64,000 nt of DNA from Eubacterium_U album (lineage in GTDB: Bacteria; Bacillota; Clostridia; Lachnospirales; Lachnospiraceae): the NCBI RefSeq assembly GCF_025336545.1, contig NZ_JAODBU010000006.1, positions 254,092-318,091 on the forward strand, read 5' to 3'. The notes under the pieces are model-generated. The model saw only the letters and a list, made by a program, of their open reading frames with translations. It ran no database searches and was not told the origin of the DNA. Position numbers and translations under genes: made by a program. Below, piece by piece: positions 25,151 through 34,951 of this stretch (the stretch's first letter is position 1; every line of letters starts with the position of its first letter).

Positions 25151-25577
25151 TTGTTTTCTTCTCCTTTAACTGCTTTCTGATTTCTTCAAGTGAATTTCTT
25201 CTGTGCCTGTATGATGTGCTTCGGTTGATGTTCAGCTTTTCGCCTATCTCCGAATCACTCATATCCAAGAAGAAAAACATCAATACAATGTTTCGGCTCT
25301 GCTCCGGCAACTGTTTCAGTGCTTCTGCAAGTTCTTCATCAAGTACACGGATTTCTGTACCGCACACATCGAACGTTGTATATTCACTTTCGTAATCGTC
25401 CCATACAATCAATTTCTCAACAACAATCTCTGGAAGCTCACAAAAGGATACTTCCTTTGCCTGTCGTCTGGCTAATTCCTTGCGGTAGTTACGGACAATG
25501 CCTTTCACAACCTTTTTGAGCTTACAGTCAAACTGACACTGTATTGTCTTTTGGAAGTCTGATGGTTTCAAAATCAC
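25140..25577 (-). CDS. orf7: Tn916 Orf7-like sigma-70-type regulator
   Basis: 145 residues. The C-terminal sigma region 4 reads LPEQSRNIVLMFFFLDMSDSEIGEKLNINRSTSYRHR, closely matching the Tn916 Orf7 pattern (FYFMDMSDSEIA...LNRSTVYRHR). In Tn916 it activates transfer genes. Expressed with orf8; opposite to orf9. Confidence 0.88.
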   Translation of the reverse strand: MILKPSDFQKTIQCQFDCKLKKVVKGIVRNYRKELARRQAKEVSFCELPEIVVEKLIVWDDYESEYTTFDVCGTEIRVLDEELAEALKQLPEQSRNIVLMFFFLDMSDSEIGEKLNINRSTSYRHRRNSLEEIRKQLKEKKTNEE

Positions 25578-26069
25578 ACCCCCTTTCGCTATGAAGTGAA
25601 AAGTATGTATCCCTCTTTCCGCACCATATCTGTACGGCAGGGTGTGATTTGTTGCAGGATTGAAAAAGTTTTTTGTAAATATGAAAACAGCCTATTTGCA
25701 TCAATAACAAATAGACTGTTTTTAAAACATCTGATATATGAGTTTTTAATTCATGTTCAAGGACTGATGATGTACTAAGAAAAAAACGGAATAAATTCGG
25801 TTGTTGGTATAGACTGCCTGTTTTACTTAGAATCACAAATTGCTCCTTGACCAGAGCAATCCTGTGAAAATAGAAAAAGGACAGCTCTGGTTATACCAAA
25901 ACCGTCCCTATATTTTTGGACATTATAAAAGAGATTACCCACAGAACGGTTTTTTTTTATTTACCGAACTAGGTAATACTTTATTTGAATTTATAGTGCA
26001 TATAATATGAGTTTTTAATACATTCTAATCGCACAACATGAAGTATAAACTCATGCTAGGTGATTAAAA
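25578..26069. promoter_or_regulatory. Divergent orf7/orf9 control region
   Basis: 492 bases without a gene. It holds an inverted repeat ATTGCTC/GAGCAAT (25,839-25,860) and a TATAAT near 26,003 upstream of orf9. Both orf7-orf8 and orf9 promoters should lie here. A TATAAT match alone supports the orf9 promoter. Confidence 0.45.
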
Positions 26070-26429
26070 ATGAGAAAAAAGAAAGATACACACAGCTTTG
26101 ATTTTCGTCCTTTAGGACTGGCAATCAGAGAAGCCAGAGAGAAAGCAGGGCTTTCCAGAAATGATTTAGGCGATAAAGTCTTTTACGGAGAACGTCATAT
26201 CGCAGATATTGAAAATATCGGAAAACACCCTAGCTTTCAGTTATTCCATGATTTAGTTACAATGTTCAATATATCTGTTGACGAGTATTTCTATCCAGCG
26301 AAGAATGTTGAGAAAAACACAGCCCGCCGTCAGATAGATTCGTCACTTGATTTATTGAGTGATAATGAATTAAAAATCATTCAAGGTACGATTGACGGTA
26401 TCTTGAACAGCAGAGAGAATAAGAAGTGA
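26070..26429 (+). CDS. orf9: Tn916 Orf9-like XRE repressor
   Basis: 119 residues. An XRE helix-turn-helix occupies about 15-70 (LGLAIREAREKAGLSRNDLG, IADIENIGKHPSFQLFHDLV), and the C-terminal tail DSSLDLLSDNELKIIQGTIDGIL matches the Orf9 family. In Tn916 Orf9 represses orf7, silencing transfer until induced. Divergent from orf7, as in Tn916. Confidence 0.9.
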   Translation: MRKKKDTHSFDFRPLGLAIREAREKAGLSRNDLGDKVFYGERHIADIENIGKHPSFQLFHDLVTMFNISVDEYFYPAKNVEKNTARRQIDSSLDLLSDNELKIIQGTIDGILNSRENKK

Positions 26430-26454
26430 TTTGCTTCTTGTTTTCTCTGTTTTC

Positions 26455-26515
26455 CTATACAGATTCTTCAACATTTATTTGTTGATCTGCTCCGCAGGCA
26501 ACAAATAAGAGCCGA
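26455..26515 (+). terminator. Hairpin after orf9
   Basis: TTATTTGTTG pairs with CAACAAATAAG with a GC-rich loop (about 26,477-26,511). No clean T-run, so it is a weak terminator or RNA structure. Confidence 0.4.
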
Positions 26516-26560
26516 CTATCCTTATTTCTTTATCGTAAATTTACTTGTTACACAGTAATG

Positions 26561-26603
26561 AAAAAAGCCAATAGTTTGTAACTGAACTTTACAAACTATT
26601 GAC
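26561..26603 (-). terminator. Terminator of the ABC/kinase operon
   Basis: On the minus strand GTCAATAGTTTGTA pairs with TTACAAACTATTGGC, followed by six Ts. About 60 bases past the kinase stop. Confidence 0.85.
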
Positions 26604-26660
26604 TTTACATTTTGATGTCCACTCTTCAATGAATTATCATACGAATATATCTTCAATACT

Positions 26661-27560
26661 TTATAATTCAAGAGTAATAATAAGGCTATTGGCATGTACT
26701 TTTGCAACAATATTTCCGCCAAGAATGGCAACAAGTGTTTTTACTACCGCAAGTCCCAATCCTGTACTTCCATTATGTCTTGATTTATCGCCTGTATAAA
26801 AACGGTCAAAAAGTCGATTGCAATCAATTTCTGAACTGTCACTCATTGGATTTTCAATGGTAAATATAATATTATTATTTTCTTTCTCCATAAGTGTTAT
26901 TTTTATCGTTCCAACAGAATACTTAATTGCATTTGTCAACAGATTTTGTAAAATTCGTTCTACCATATTTTTATCAGAATATACGTATATTGAATAATCT
27001 GGGAGATTTATTTCGGGTAAAATATTCTCCTTTTCTAATGCAACGGCATTTTCCGTAATTAAATTTATTAACATATTAGATATATTAAACTTTTCTTTTT
27101 CTGGAACTGTCTGCTGTTCCTCCAAAATAGAAAGGTCATAGAATGTTTCTACCAATTCTTTCATTTTTTCGGCTTTGCTAAAAATCACTTTTACACGCTG
27201 TGCTTGACTGGATTCCAAATTTTCTTTTTGCAATAATTGTAAATGACCAAGAATGACTGTAAGAGGTGTACGCAAATCATGTGATATATTAGCAACAGAT
27301 TCTTTTAAATACTCTTCATTGCGTAATACGCCTGCAACAGCCTGTCGTTGTCTGATATTATATTGATTCAATATACCAGCCAGTCTTTCTAAATCTTTAT
27401 CAATCAACGAAATGTCTAACATCTGCTGTGAATTTCCAGAATTCAATTCATTAACTTGATCCGCAAGATTACGGATTTGTTTTTTTAATTGAATATATCG
27501 AAATAGCAGTATTACTAAAAATATTGTTATGATAATTAAAATCCATTCTATGTTAGACAT
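26661..27560 (-). CDS. Sensor histidine kinase, lantibiotic-immunity type
   Basis: 299 residues with a single N-terminal transmembrane segment (about 4-22) and almost no external loop, then a linker, HisKA (ANISHDLRTPLTVILGH, His94) and ATPase (NLLTNAIKYS, STGLGLAV). Single-helix, loop-less kinases paired with BcrA-type ABC genes occur in the C. difficile CprK and related systems. ATG at 27560 uses GGTGG five bases upstream that overlaps the permease stop. The kinase is last in the operon; its response regulator is separately transcribed. Confidence 0.88.
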   Translation of the reverse strand: MSNIEWILIIITIFLVILLFRYIQLKKQIRNLADQVNELNSGNSQQMLDISLIDKDLERLAGILNQYNIRQRQAVAGVLRNEEYLKESVANISHDLRTPLTVILGHLQLLQKENLESSQAQRVKVIFSKAEKMKELVETFYDLSILEEQQTVPEKEKFNISNMLINLITENAVALEKENILPEINLPDYSIYVYSDKNMVERILQNLLTNAIKYSVGTIKITLMEKENNNIIFTIENPMSDSSEIDCNRLFDRFYTGDKSRHNGSTGLGLAVVKTLVAILGGNIVAKVHANSLIITLEL

Positions 27561-27569
27561 TTTCTCCAC

Positions 27570-28307
27570 CTATTTAAAATCACATTTACAAAATTTTATC
27601 CACGAAAGCAATACCAATATACCAGACCATATACATCCTACTAAAATAGCTATCGGTTGAAAAAAGGTTTTCATGCTGACAACGATTCTGATTTGATAAG
27701 TAGGTAAAAAACCGACTGGTAATCTCAACATCATTCCATAGCCAAGATATAAGCTAAGACCAAAAATAATAATTGCTGTAACCGAAGTTGCTTTTACAGC
27801 ATCCTGTAAATAGCAACAAATAAGTATTGCAATTAGAAATATCGCACTATTAAGCAGACAAGAATAAATGATTGCTTTTATAATATTGTAAAAAAACATT
27901 CCCACGTCTGCAACACCAAAGCGTCCAAATTCCCTTATGCACCCTGAAACTGGATAGACAAGAGCCATAAGATTAAAAGCAATTAAATACGATATTATTT
28001 TACTTGTAAAAATTTGTTTTCTGGAATGTCCAGCACTGACCTCTAAGTTTATTGTTCTCTTAGAAAATTCCTGTCCTAAAATCAATGCAAGTATAGCCGA
28101 CATGATGATAAGAAGAAACGTAGAATCATACACCATTCCATTAAAAATATCAGCAAGAGAAGAAACAATTTCTTCTGTCGGTCCCATGACCTCTGTAACA
28201 TAAGTATCTGCTGTAAAAAATCCTAAAATAAATATTCCAATCATACCACACCAGTAAATAGAATTATGTAACAACTGATATTTTTCCAGTTTTAATAATT
28301 TATCCAT
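27570..28307 (-). CDS. ABC-2 type permease (lantibiotic immunity, second subunit)
   Basis: 245 residues with six hydrophobic segments (about 20-38, 55-75, 98-118, 135-165, 170-192, 218-238). The pattern matches EpiG/SpaG/CprC-type permeases. ATG at 28307 preceded by GGAGGTG. Works with the preceding permease and ATPase. Confidence 0.82.
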   Translation of the reverse strand: MDKLLKLEKYQLLHNSIYWCGMIGIFILGFFTADTYVTEVMGPTEEIVSSLADIFNGMVYDSTFLLIIMSAILALILGQEFSKRTINLEVSAGHSRKQIFTSKIISYLIAFNLMALVYPVSGCIREFGRFGVADVGMFFYNIIKAIIYSCLLNSAIFLIAILICCYLQDAVKATSVTAIIIFGLSLYLGYGMMLRLPVGFLPTYQIRIVVSMKTFFQPIAILVGCIWSGILVLLSWIKFCKCDFK

Positions 28308-28322
28308 AAAAAACACCTCCGG

Positions 28323-29018
28323 TTATTTCAAGTCTGTATGTAAAAAAGCACTACCTGCAATGAAATATAAAATAAAATTCCATAAAAAATCTACAAACAA
28401 GCAAAAGTTTGTCGAATAGACCTTTTGCAATGAAATTAACCTAAGTTGTCCCATTGGTATTATTCTGCTGATTATTTGTGCAGATTCACTGTTCAGTAAA
28501 AAAATCATAACAAAAAATAAAACCATTGAAACTGTCAGTGTTTTCCCCATATCACGAAAAATAAAAGCAAAAAACATCGGTAATGCACACAGTGTTATCA
28601 TGGCAAACAGAGTTAGTAAAACCATAGTATATGTGCTATCATTCCAAAAAAGTTTTTCTCCAATATAAAATTGACTAATAATTCCATGTACAAATAATGG
28701 AAATACCAGAATGATAATACAACCTATTTGAGATACAATTAACTTTACTCTAAATATAGAACTTCTTTTATGTCCGGCAGTAATATAAGTATTTAAAGTT
28801 CTTCCACTAAAATCACTTCCAATGAACAATGCTATAAACACTATAATCAAAAAATAGAGTAACGGAATATTGTATAATGATGCCATAATTAAGTTTGAAG
28901 AGCATTCTTTACTATCTAACAGCAATATGCTACTTAAAAGGAGATTGAATATTCCAATTCCCCAAAAATACCAACTGTGAAACAACTTATATAACTCAGT
29001 TTTTAGGAGATTTGACAT
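28323..29018 (-). CDS. ABC-2 type permease (lantibiotic immunity, first subunit)
   Basis: 231 residues, six helices, beginning LLKTELYKLFHSWYFW, a start typical of EpiE/SpaE/CprB-like subunits that embed next to the ATPase. It overlaps the ATPase gene by 23 bases. The two permeases share length and topology but have diverged, as usual for heterodimeric immunity exporters. Confidence 0.82.
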   Translation of the reverse strand: MSNLLKTELYKLFHSWYFWGIGIFNLLLSSILLLDSKECSSNLIMASLYNIPLLYFLIIVFIALFIGSDFSGRTLNTYITAGHKRSSIFRVKLIVSQIGCIIILVFPLFVHGIISQFYIGEKLFWNDSTYTMVLLTLFAMITLCALPMFFAFIFRDMGKTLTVSMVLFFVMIFLLNSESAQIISRIIPMGQLRLISLQKVYSTNFCLFVDFLWNFILYFIAGSAFLHTDLK

Positions 29019-29934
29019 CTTTTGTTCCTCCTATTTTGCTCAAAAAATAGTCCTCCAAAGTATCGCCAGATACAGAAAGTCCTGTTACAAGAATGTGCGA
29101 TTCTGCCAAAGCAGACGCAACTGTCTCTAAATCATTCAAATAATCATACAAACGAATTATGCCATCTGGCATTAGTTTAAAGTTATCTGTATGAAGATTC
29201 TCTTCCAAAACCAGAACCGTTTTCTGAACATCTGTTGTTTTAATAGCTATATGTCGTTTACACCGTTCATTTAATTCATAATCAGAAATCTCTTCTATAA
29301 TTTTTCCATGGTCAATCAGAATAAATTCTGATGCTGTTTGATACAATTCTTCTAAGATATGGCTTGAAACCAAAATGGTCATACCATATTCTTTATTCAA
29401 AATTTTCAATAAATTTCTGATTTCTACAATTCCAGCAGGGTCAAGACCATTGATAGGCTCGTCTAAAATCAATAGTTCTGGTGTATTTAAAAGTGCAATC
29501 GCTATCCCCAATCGTTGACGCATACCTAATGAAAAATTGCGGACACTCTTTTTACCTGTATCTTGCAATCCAACCATATCTAATGTCCTTTTAATAACTG
29601 ATTTATCTGGTATGCCTCGTTGAATACGCTGTACTTCCATATTTTGATAGGCAGTCATTGACGGGAATAGAGCAGGCGTTTCAATCATACTTCCAATTCG
29701 TTTACGCTGTTTCTGCAATTCTTCTGTTCCAGAATTTCCCCATAAAGAAAGTGTACCACTTGTTGGAAACGCAAGCCCTGTGACTAATCTTAAAAAAGTA
29801 GTCTTACCTGCTCCGTTTTGACCAATAAATCCATAAATTTTTCCTTTTTTTATTTGTAAATTTATGTGGTCTAATGCTAATGTTTGTTTATATTCTTTGG
29901 TTAAAGACTTTGCTTCTAAAATAATTGAACTCAT
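28996..29934 (-). CDS. BcrA/LanF-type ABC ATPase
   Basis: 312 residues. Walker A GQNGAGKTT (38-46), signature FSLGMRQRLG (the LGMRQR variant typical of BcrA, SpaF and NisF), and Walker B LLILDEP. A C-terminal extension of about 90 residues follows. The E-loop-like region has the sequence expected for lantibiotic immunity ATPases, but the single residue cannot be verified by eye. It drives expulsion of membrane-bound peptides. Confidence 0.9.
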   Translation of the reverse strand: MSSIILEAKSLTKEYKQTLALDHINLQIKKGKIYGFIGQNGAGKTTFLRLVTGLAFPTSGTLSLWGNSGTEELQKQRKRIGSMIETPALFPSMTAYQNMEVQRIQRGIPDKSVIKRTLDMVGLQDTGKKSVRNFSLGMRQRLGIAIALLNTPELLILDEPINGLDPAGIVEIRNLLKILNKEYGMTILVSSHILEELYQTASEFILIDHGKIIEEISDYELNERCKRHIAIKTTDVQKTVLVLEENLHTDNFKLMPDGIIRLYDYLNDLETVASALAESHILVTGLSVSGDTLEDYFLSKIGGTKDVKSPKN

Positions 29935-29959
29935 ATCCCAAACCTCCTTTACTTAAACC

Positions 29960-29989
29960 AGTATAACGGGCAATTTTAAAGAATTTCTT
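29960..29989 (-). promoter_or_regulatory. Promoter and palindrome of the ABC operon
   Basis: A TATACT -10 (29,960-29,965) lacks a good -35. In its place, AAGAA-A-TTCTT (29,979-29,989) is a palindrome at activator distance, consistent with response-regulator control. Confidence 0.55.
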
Positions 29990-30008
29990 AAATCGTAATG
30001 AGAAAAGT

Positions 30009-30050
30009 TAAAAAAATAATAAAGCTAAGGAACGTTTAATCCTTAGCTTT
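30009..30050 (-). terminator. Terminator of the response regulator gene
   Basis: AAAGCTAAGG pairs with CCTTAGCTTT, then ATTATTTTTTT on the minus strand. The first arm lies inside the end of the coding sequence. Confidence 0.85.
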
Positions 30051-30722
30051 ATGTAGGCGGTAGCCAATGCCCCAAACAGTATCAATAAATTCTGTATCAG
30101 AGCATATCGCTTTTAATTTATTGCGTAAATTACTGATATGAACATTAAGTGTATTATCCTCAGCAATATATTCCGTATCCCAAACACTTTGAAAAAGATT
30201 CGATTTTGAAAATACTTTATCTGGATATTTCATCAACAATTCTAAAATGCCAAATTCTTTAGCGGTTAAGGATAATTCTATTCCATTCAAAAATGCTGTA
30301 TTTTTCTCTAGGTCTAAAGTCAGATTGTTATATTGCAAACATTCTGTCTGGCTATTTTGAAATTGTACTCTTCGCAGATTACTTTCAATTCTGGCAAGCA
30401 CTTCTTCCATATCAAAAGGTTTTGTGATATAATCGTCTGCTCCCAGACGAAGCAAGTCGATTTTATTTTGTGTAGTTTCTTTCGCTGAAATAATAATAAC
30501 AGGTATCGTAAATTTCTTGCGTACATCAGATAAAATAATATCACCACTCCGATAAGGAAGCATAATATCAAGTATAATCAAATCAATTTTTTCTTTATTC
30601 AAAAAATCCAGAACATGAAGTCCATCATATTGGCAATGCACAGCATATCCTTTTTCTTTTAGGAAATCAGCCAATAACGCATTTATTTCTAAATCATCTT
30701 CAATAATCAATATTTTATTCAT
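30036..30722 (-). CDS. OmpR-family response regulator for the ABC operon
   Basis: 228 residues. Receiver (ED at 8-10, Asp52 in LDIMLPY, TKPF Lys) and winged-helix output domain (ELSLTAKEFGILELLM, VWGIGYR). The terminator at its end separates it from the ABC-kinase operon, so the regulator can be made constitutively and the resistance genes on demand. It sits where the tet(M) region of Tn916 would be. Confidence 0.92.
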   Translation of the reverse strand: MNKILIIEDDLEINALLADFLKEKGYAVHCQYDGLHVLDFLNKEKIDLIILDIMLPYRSGDIILSDVRKKFTIPVIIISAKETTQNKIDLLRLGADDYITKPFDMEEVLARIESNLRRVQFQNSQTECLQYNNLTLDLEKNTAFLNGIELSLTAKEFGILELLMKYPDKVFSKSNLFQSVWDTEYIAEDNTLNVHISNLRNKLKAICSDTEFIDTVWGIGYRLHKAKD

Positions 30723-30891
30723 TAGCCTACCTCATTCCTGCAATGCTACTTTCCCATTATACATTTAAGGTTGTATTTCCTCAATACCATTGCAACCAAT
30801 TATATGAGAGGGATTCTTATTTTGTCAATCTAATTGTAAGCAGAATAGTATAGATTGGATAAACAATTACCATACTATTCTGCTGTAACAT

Positions 30892-31794
30892 TTATTCTAC
30901 AATCTTCCAGTTATCGTCCTTATGAAGCACAAGGTCATACTGTGAGATTTGCGTCATTTTCGACTTGTTATCCAGATATTTTACGGACACGCTAACTTTG
31001 AGATTATCGCCATCTTTGGTAAAGACAGGGTTTACCAGTTCCGAAAATACATAGTCGCCGGATACAGGAGCAAGCACTCCGTCTTTGACATAATAGGCAA
31101 GTTCCTTTTCCGTAGCTGTCGGGTAGAGCTTAAAGAATGTTTCCAAGAAAGCGGTAGCGTCCTTGACTGTGTCGGAACTGACACTAACATCGGCTTCCTG
31201 TGCTTTCGGTTCATACTTTGATTTCTGCACTGCCGGAGCAAGGGTAGGATTCTGGGTAATGACCATTGCACCGTCCTTATCCACATGAACGGTCACTGTG
31301 TAGTTTTCTGTGACTGCCTGTGTCTGTTCTCCCTCTTTTACCTGCTGATCTACTTCGTAGGCAACGGTAAAATCGTCCGTTCCAGACTGTTCTACATTCC
31401 AGACCAGCACATTTGTAACCGTAACACTGGTTGGTATGTCCGTTCTGATGGTATCAGCGTTCAAGTCCTGTAATTCTTTGGTAAGGTATTTACTGATTTC
31501 CGTTGTTCTTGCTTCAATGGCTTCCTTGCTGGTATCCCATGAGTAGTAGGCTTTCGCAAAGTTCTTGACGAAATTTTCAATACCGTTGGTATCGTTCAAT
31601 CTTAGCTGAATGATTTCTTTTTCATGTACCGTGTGGGTGTCAATGGCGGTAAAGTTCTTATACACACCAAAGCTGGTGCTTGCTAAAAGCACCACCCACA
31701 ACAGCAGGACAGATTTCTTATGTGTCCCGACTTTCATGGTACGCACTTTCTTATTCTTAGGTGCTTTCTCTGTTTTTTCTTTCTTCTTAAACAT
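30892..31794 (-). CDS. orf13: Tn916 Orf13 / TcpC-like conjugation protein
   Basis: 300 residues. Basic cytoplasmic N-terminus (KKKEKTEKAPKNKKVRTM), one helix at about 27-45, then two NTF2-like domains expected of TcpC (VirB8-like), with AKAYYSWDTSKEAIEAR and FLETFFKLYPTATEKEL at equivalent positions. Anchors the transfer channel. Follows orf14 by 14 bases. Confidence 0.9.
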   Translation of the reverse strand: MFKKKEKTEKAPKNKKVRTMKVGTHKKSVLLLWVVLLASTSFGVYKNFTAIDTHTVHEKEIIQLRLNDTNGIENFVKNFAKAYYSWDTSKEAIEARTTEISKYLTKELQDLNADTIRTDIPTSVTVTNVLVWNVEQSGTDDFTVAYEVDQQVKEGEQTQAVTENYTVTVHVDKDGAMVITQNPTLAPAVQKSKYEPKAQEADVSVSSDTVKDATAFLETFFKLYPTATEKELAYYVKDGVLAPVSGDYVFSELVNPVFTKDGDNLKVSVSVKYLDNKSKMTQISQYDLVLHKDDNWKIVE

Positions 31795-31808
31795 ATTTCA
31801 AGTCCTTT

Positions 31809-32816
31809 CTATTGTTTGATTCTTCCGGCACAAATGATGTGCTGTTGCCAGTAGGCAGAAGTCAAATCGGTATAGCCGATTGGATTTCCGGCATGATACA
31901 TCTGATTGTTACCCACATAGATTCCTACATGGGTAACATAGTCACTGGTGTTGTAGGTGGAATGGAAAAAGACCAAATCGCCAGCCTGTGCCTGTGACAA
32001 TGGGATATGCTGGGTTGCGTCATACTGTGCCTGTGCGGTTCGTGGCAGGCTGATTCCTGCTTTTCCGTAGCACCACTGGGTAAGACCAGAACAGTCAAAA
32101 GAGGTGTTCGGGTTACTGCCACCATAGACATATTTCCAGCCTTGATACTTCAACGCTTCATTCATAACCGCCTGTACCGTTTCATTACTGAACTGCTTCA
32201 CGGTCAGATATTGGTTGACCAGCTCCACATAGAACATATTTCCGTAGTTGTAACGCCAGCCACCATTTTTACTGACCGCTATCGGGTTCGTATAGGTCAC
32301 TTTTGTACCGCCGGATTTATTCTTTGCGAAATTCTCTGCAAGATTGAAGCTGTGCTTTTTCCCGTTCTTCGCCACATAGTCTGCATAGCCACCACCATAG
32401 TTATAAGACTGAATGACCACGTTAATGTCATTCATGCCTTTTGCTTTACAGGAAGAAAGCAGGGACGCAAAATATTTACACCCCTGCTTAATGGATTCTT
32501 CTGTACTTAGTGAGTTTGGCGGTAGTCCCAGACTTTCGCTGGACTGCATGACATCGGTAGCCGTACCGCCACTTTCTACCTGTATGATGGCAAGCAGGAC
32601 GTTCACATACTCCGTGATACCGCTTTCTCTGGCGTATTTTTCTACCATCGGCTGATGTTTGAGGACATCGGCTGACAGGTTCATGCCAGAGTAGACAGTT
32701 GAATAACTGTTGGAACTGTCGTCATCTTCGCCGGAAATCAGTATCCCGAAAAAGAGGACGATGGAGAAAAGGACAGGAAATATCGTACCTATGATAAGGA
32801 TACGCTTTAATCTCAT
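31809..32816 (-). CDS. orf14: Tn916 Orf14 / CwlT-like bifunctional wall hydrolase
   Basis: 335 residues. A membrane anchor at about 5-25 is followed by a lysozyme-like domain (AIIQVESGG with catalytic Glu; later QSYNYGGGYADYV) and a C-terminal NlpC/P60 endopeptidase (FDCSGLTQWCYG with catalytic Cys; HVGIYVGN with His). It degrades the wall locally so that the channel can span it. Full length for CwlT-type proteins. It overlaps orf15 by four bases. Confidence 0.93.
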   Translation of the reverse strand: MRLKRILIIGTIFPVLFSIVLFFGILISGEDDDSSNSYSTVYSGMNLSADVLKHQPMVEKYARESGITEYVNVLLAIIQVESGGTATDVMQSSESLGLPPNSLSTEESIKQGCKYFASLLSSCKAKGMNDINVVIQSYNYGGGYADYVAKNGKKHSFNLAENFAKNKSGGTKVTYTNPIAVSKNGGWRYNYGNMFYVELVNQYLTVKQFSNETVQAVMNEALKYQGWKYVYGGSNPNTSFDCSGLTQWCYGKAGISLPRTAQAQYDATQHIPLSQAQAGDLVFFHSTYNTSDYVTHVGIYVGNNQMYHAGNPIGYTDLTSAYWQQHIICAGRIKQ

Positions 32817-34951
32817 TTCTTCCGTCCTTTCTCTGAATGTTTCGTAACAGTTTTACGGGCAGATTTTCCATTGACCTGTGTTTTCTGTACCGTAGATTCC
32901 TTATGATTACTGCTGGATTCCGCTACGTTTGGCTGATTCGCTCTGGCAACAGCTTTGACCTGCTGTTCCTGTCTGATATTGGTTCGGACAGTTTCTTTTC
33001 CAGCCTTAACTTCTGCATTTTTTATCACAGGAGAAGTAGCAGGATGTTTCATATCCGGCGTTTTGACCGTATCGGTCTGTGCAGGTTTTGGAACAGGTGT
33101 GGCAACAGGGCGTTCATGGCTTCTGGTAGCTCCGGCTGTCGCTGATCCATTCGCATGAACTGTCTGTTTTGCTTCCTGTGCTTTCTGCAATTCCTGTTTT
33201 TTCTGTGAGATATTTTCCCTGTGCAGATTGCGTTTCTGTGTACGCTGTTCCTGTCGGTTTTCCCGTTCTTCCACAACGCCACGCTTAAAGTCTGATACAT
33301 TATCCTTTGCTTTCTGTTTTGCAGAGTGGACAGCATAACCAGCCTGTGTCGGCAAGTCTTTCACATTTTCTTTCAGAGAGGAAGCACTGTCACGGACTTT
33401 ATTTTTCGTATCCATCACAGCACCTACCGCAGAACCGACACGGCTTCCCATGCTGGCAGAGGTATTTTCCCGTTTCTTTGGCGGTTGGTTCGTTGCTGGC
33501 TTTCCGGCTCTGGCAACACTTGCACCAGCCACCGCACCTGCAACACTTCCAGCACCGACAGCCCTTGCAATCCTGTGTTCCATACGTCTTGCCCTGTGTC
33601 GCATGAACACCATCGGTCTACGGAAAATCCGGCGACCTATCTGCTGGCTGTCATTGGCATTCAGACTGAACATACTCATTAGTTCTCCGAGCTTCATGTA
33701 GATTCCGGCAAAACAGATTATCTGCAAAAATGCCACCATGAAGAACGGGTAGTCCGTGGAGATGTTGTAGAACATACTGGAAATCGAAAATGCCACGGTC
33801 ACAATCAGTGTGATTCCGGCTCTTGTCATAATGGCATTGAACACACGGACAACTGCCTGTTTCGCCATGTTCTCATAAGTCGGTATCATGGACAGTAAAA
33901 AGCTGACGGGCAAAAACATGGCATATATGATAAAAAGTATCTGGGAAAATAACATTATGCCGGTAAGCAGGAAGATAAAGATTGTGATACCGAAATTGAA
34001 AATGAGCAGGAAGAACACCATGCCAAGACGGTTGACGACCTGTGGAATGGTAAGGTTGTCATTGTTGTTATCCTCAATCTCTGTTTTGACAACATTTTCC
34101 CTTGTTTCCCCATCTTCGTCTGATGGGCTGGCAGATACCAGAGCTTCCACACGGTCAGCCCCGATTTCTTCGGTATCACTGTTCCCGAACTGCAATAACA
34201 GCCACGGTTTTTCTATCTGTATCGCAAACAGGCTGTCACGGATAAGGTCTACGCTGTCCTTGCCTTTGCTTTGTGAATCGGGGAGCATGATTTTTGTCCC
34301 CAAGTCCAGAGAAGCGGTGCTGATGTCCGAACTGAAATCATTGATTTTCTGGATATAATTGGGAGCATAAGCAATAAAGGACGCAGATACAATAAACACC
34401 ACCACAAAGTTGATAACGGCGTGAAGTGCCTTGCTTGTTTCACGTTTGAGAAGCCCTGTATAGGCGGTGTAAACACCTACAATCAGAATGATAATGAGCA
34501 GGAATCCCACATAGAATCCACTGCTGGAAAATCCATGTTCGGTCACTCCGGCAAGTGTCTGGATACTTTTCCCGATACTGTCTGCCATATCATTGATGAA
34601 GTCCAGCTTATACGCCTGTTGCACCACATACCCAGTGGCATTGCTAAGATACAGGCTGATTGTCCAGACAAAATTTGTGATACAGTAAAGTCCGTACTGC
34701 ACTGATTTCCCAATGCCGTCCAGCCAGTTCCACGGAAGCCATGACCAGCTATTGTCCACATAGAAATCAAGCTGATAGTTGGAAAGCGGATACTTTGAAT
34801 ACAGGTTGTCTGCATTGACCGTATCATCGACCAGTCCAGACGCATGAGCTACCGTCCCAAGCAGGGACAGCAGTACCAGTGTGACGGTCACGGAAAGCAG
34901 AACCAGTTTCAGTACATGGAATACCTTTTCTTTTGTGACAGATTTCATCAT
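32813..34951 (-). CDS. orf15: Tn916 Orf15-like polytopic conjugation protein
   Basis: 712 residues. After a signal-like N-terminus there are about seven to eight helices between residues 15 and 425, then a long basic, Ala/Lys/Gln-rich cytoplasmic tail (about 440-712, KRENTSASMGSRVGSAVG and on). VirB6-like; forms part of the channel with Orf16 and Orf13. Overlaps orf16 by four bases. Confidence 0.9.
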   Translation of the reverse strand: MMKSVTKEKVFHVLKLVLLSVTVTLVLLSLLGTVAHASGLVDDTVNADNLYSKYPLSNYQLDFYVDNSWSWLPWNWLDGIGKSVQYGLYCITNFVWTISLYLSNATGYVVQQAYKLDFINDMADSIGKSIQTLAGVTEHGFSSSGFYVGFLLIIILIVGVYTAYTGLLKRETSKALHAVINFVVVFIVSASFIAYAPNYIQKINDFSSDISTASLDLGTKIMLPDSQSKGKDSVDLIRDSLFAIQIEKPWLLLQFGNSDTEEIGADRVEALVSASPSDEDGETRENVVKTEIEDNNNDNLTIPQVVNRLGMVFFLLIFNFGITIFIFLLTGIMLFSQILFIIYAMFLPVSFLLSMIPTYENMAKQAVVRVFNAIMTRAGITLIVTVAFSISSMFYNISTDYPFFMVAFLQIICFAGIYMKLGELMSMFSLNANDSQQIGRRIFRRPMVFMRHRARRMEHRIARAVGAGSVAGAVAGASVARAGKPATNQPPKKRENTSASMGSRVGSAVGAVMDTKNKVRDSASSLKENVKDLPTQAGYAVHSAKQKAKDNVSDFKRGVVEERENRQEQRTQKRNLHRENISQKKQELQKAQEAKQTVHANGSATAGATRSHERPVATPVPKPAQTDTVKTPDMKHPATSPVIKNAEVKAGKETVRTNIRQEQQVKAVARANQPNVAESSSNHKESTVQKTQVNGKSARKTVTKHSEKGRKK

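Noticed and set aside
30723..30891. tet(M) or its leader peptide in the usual Tn916 place
   Set aside because: No frame or sequence resembling TetM or its attenuator is present; the place holds the peptide-resistance module.
33307..33701. Several plus-strand frames over orf15
   Set aside because: Shadows of the Ala/Lys-rich Orf15 tail.
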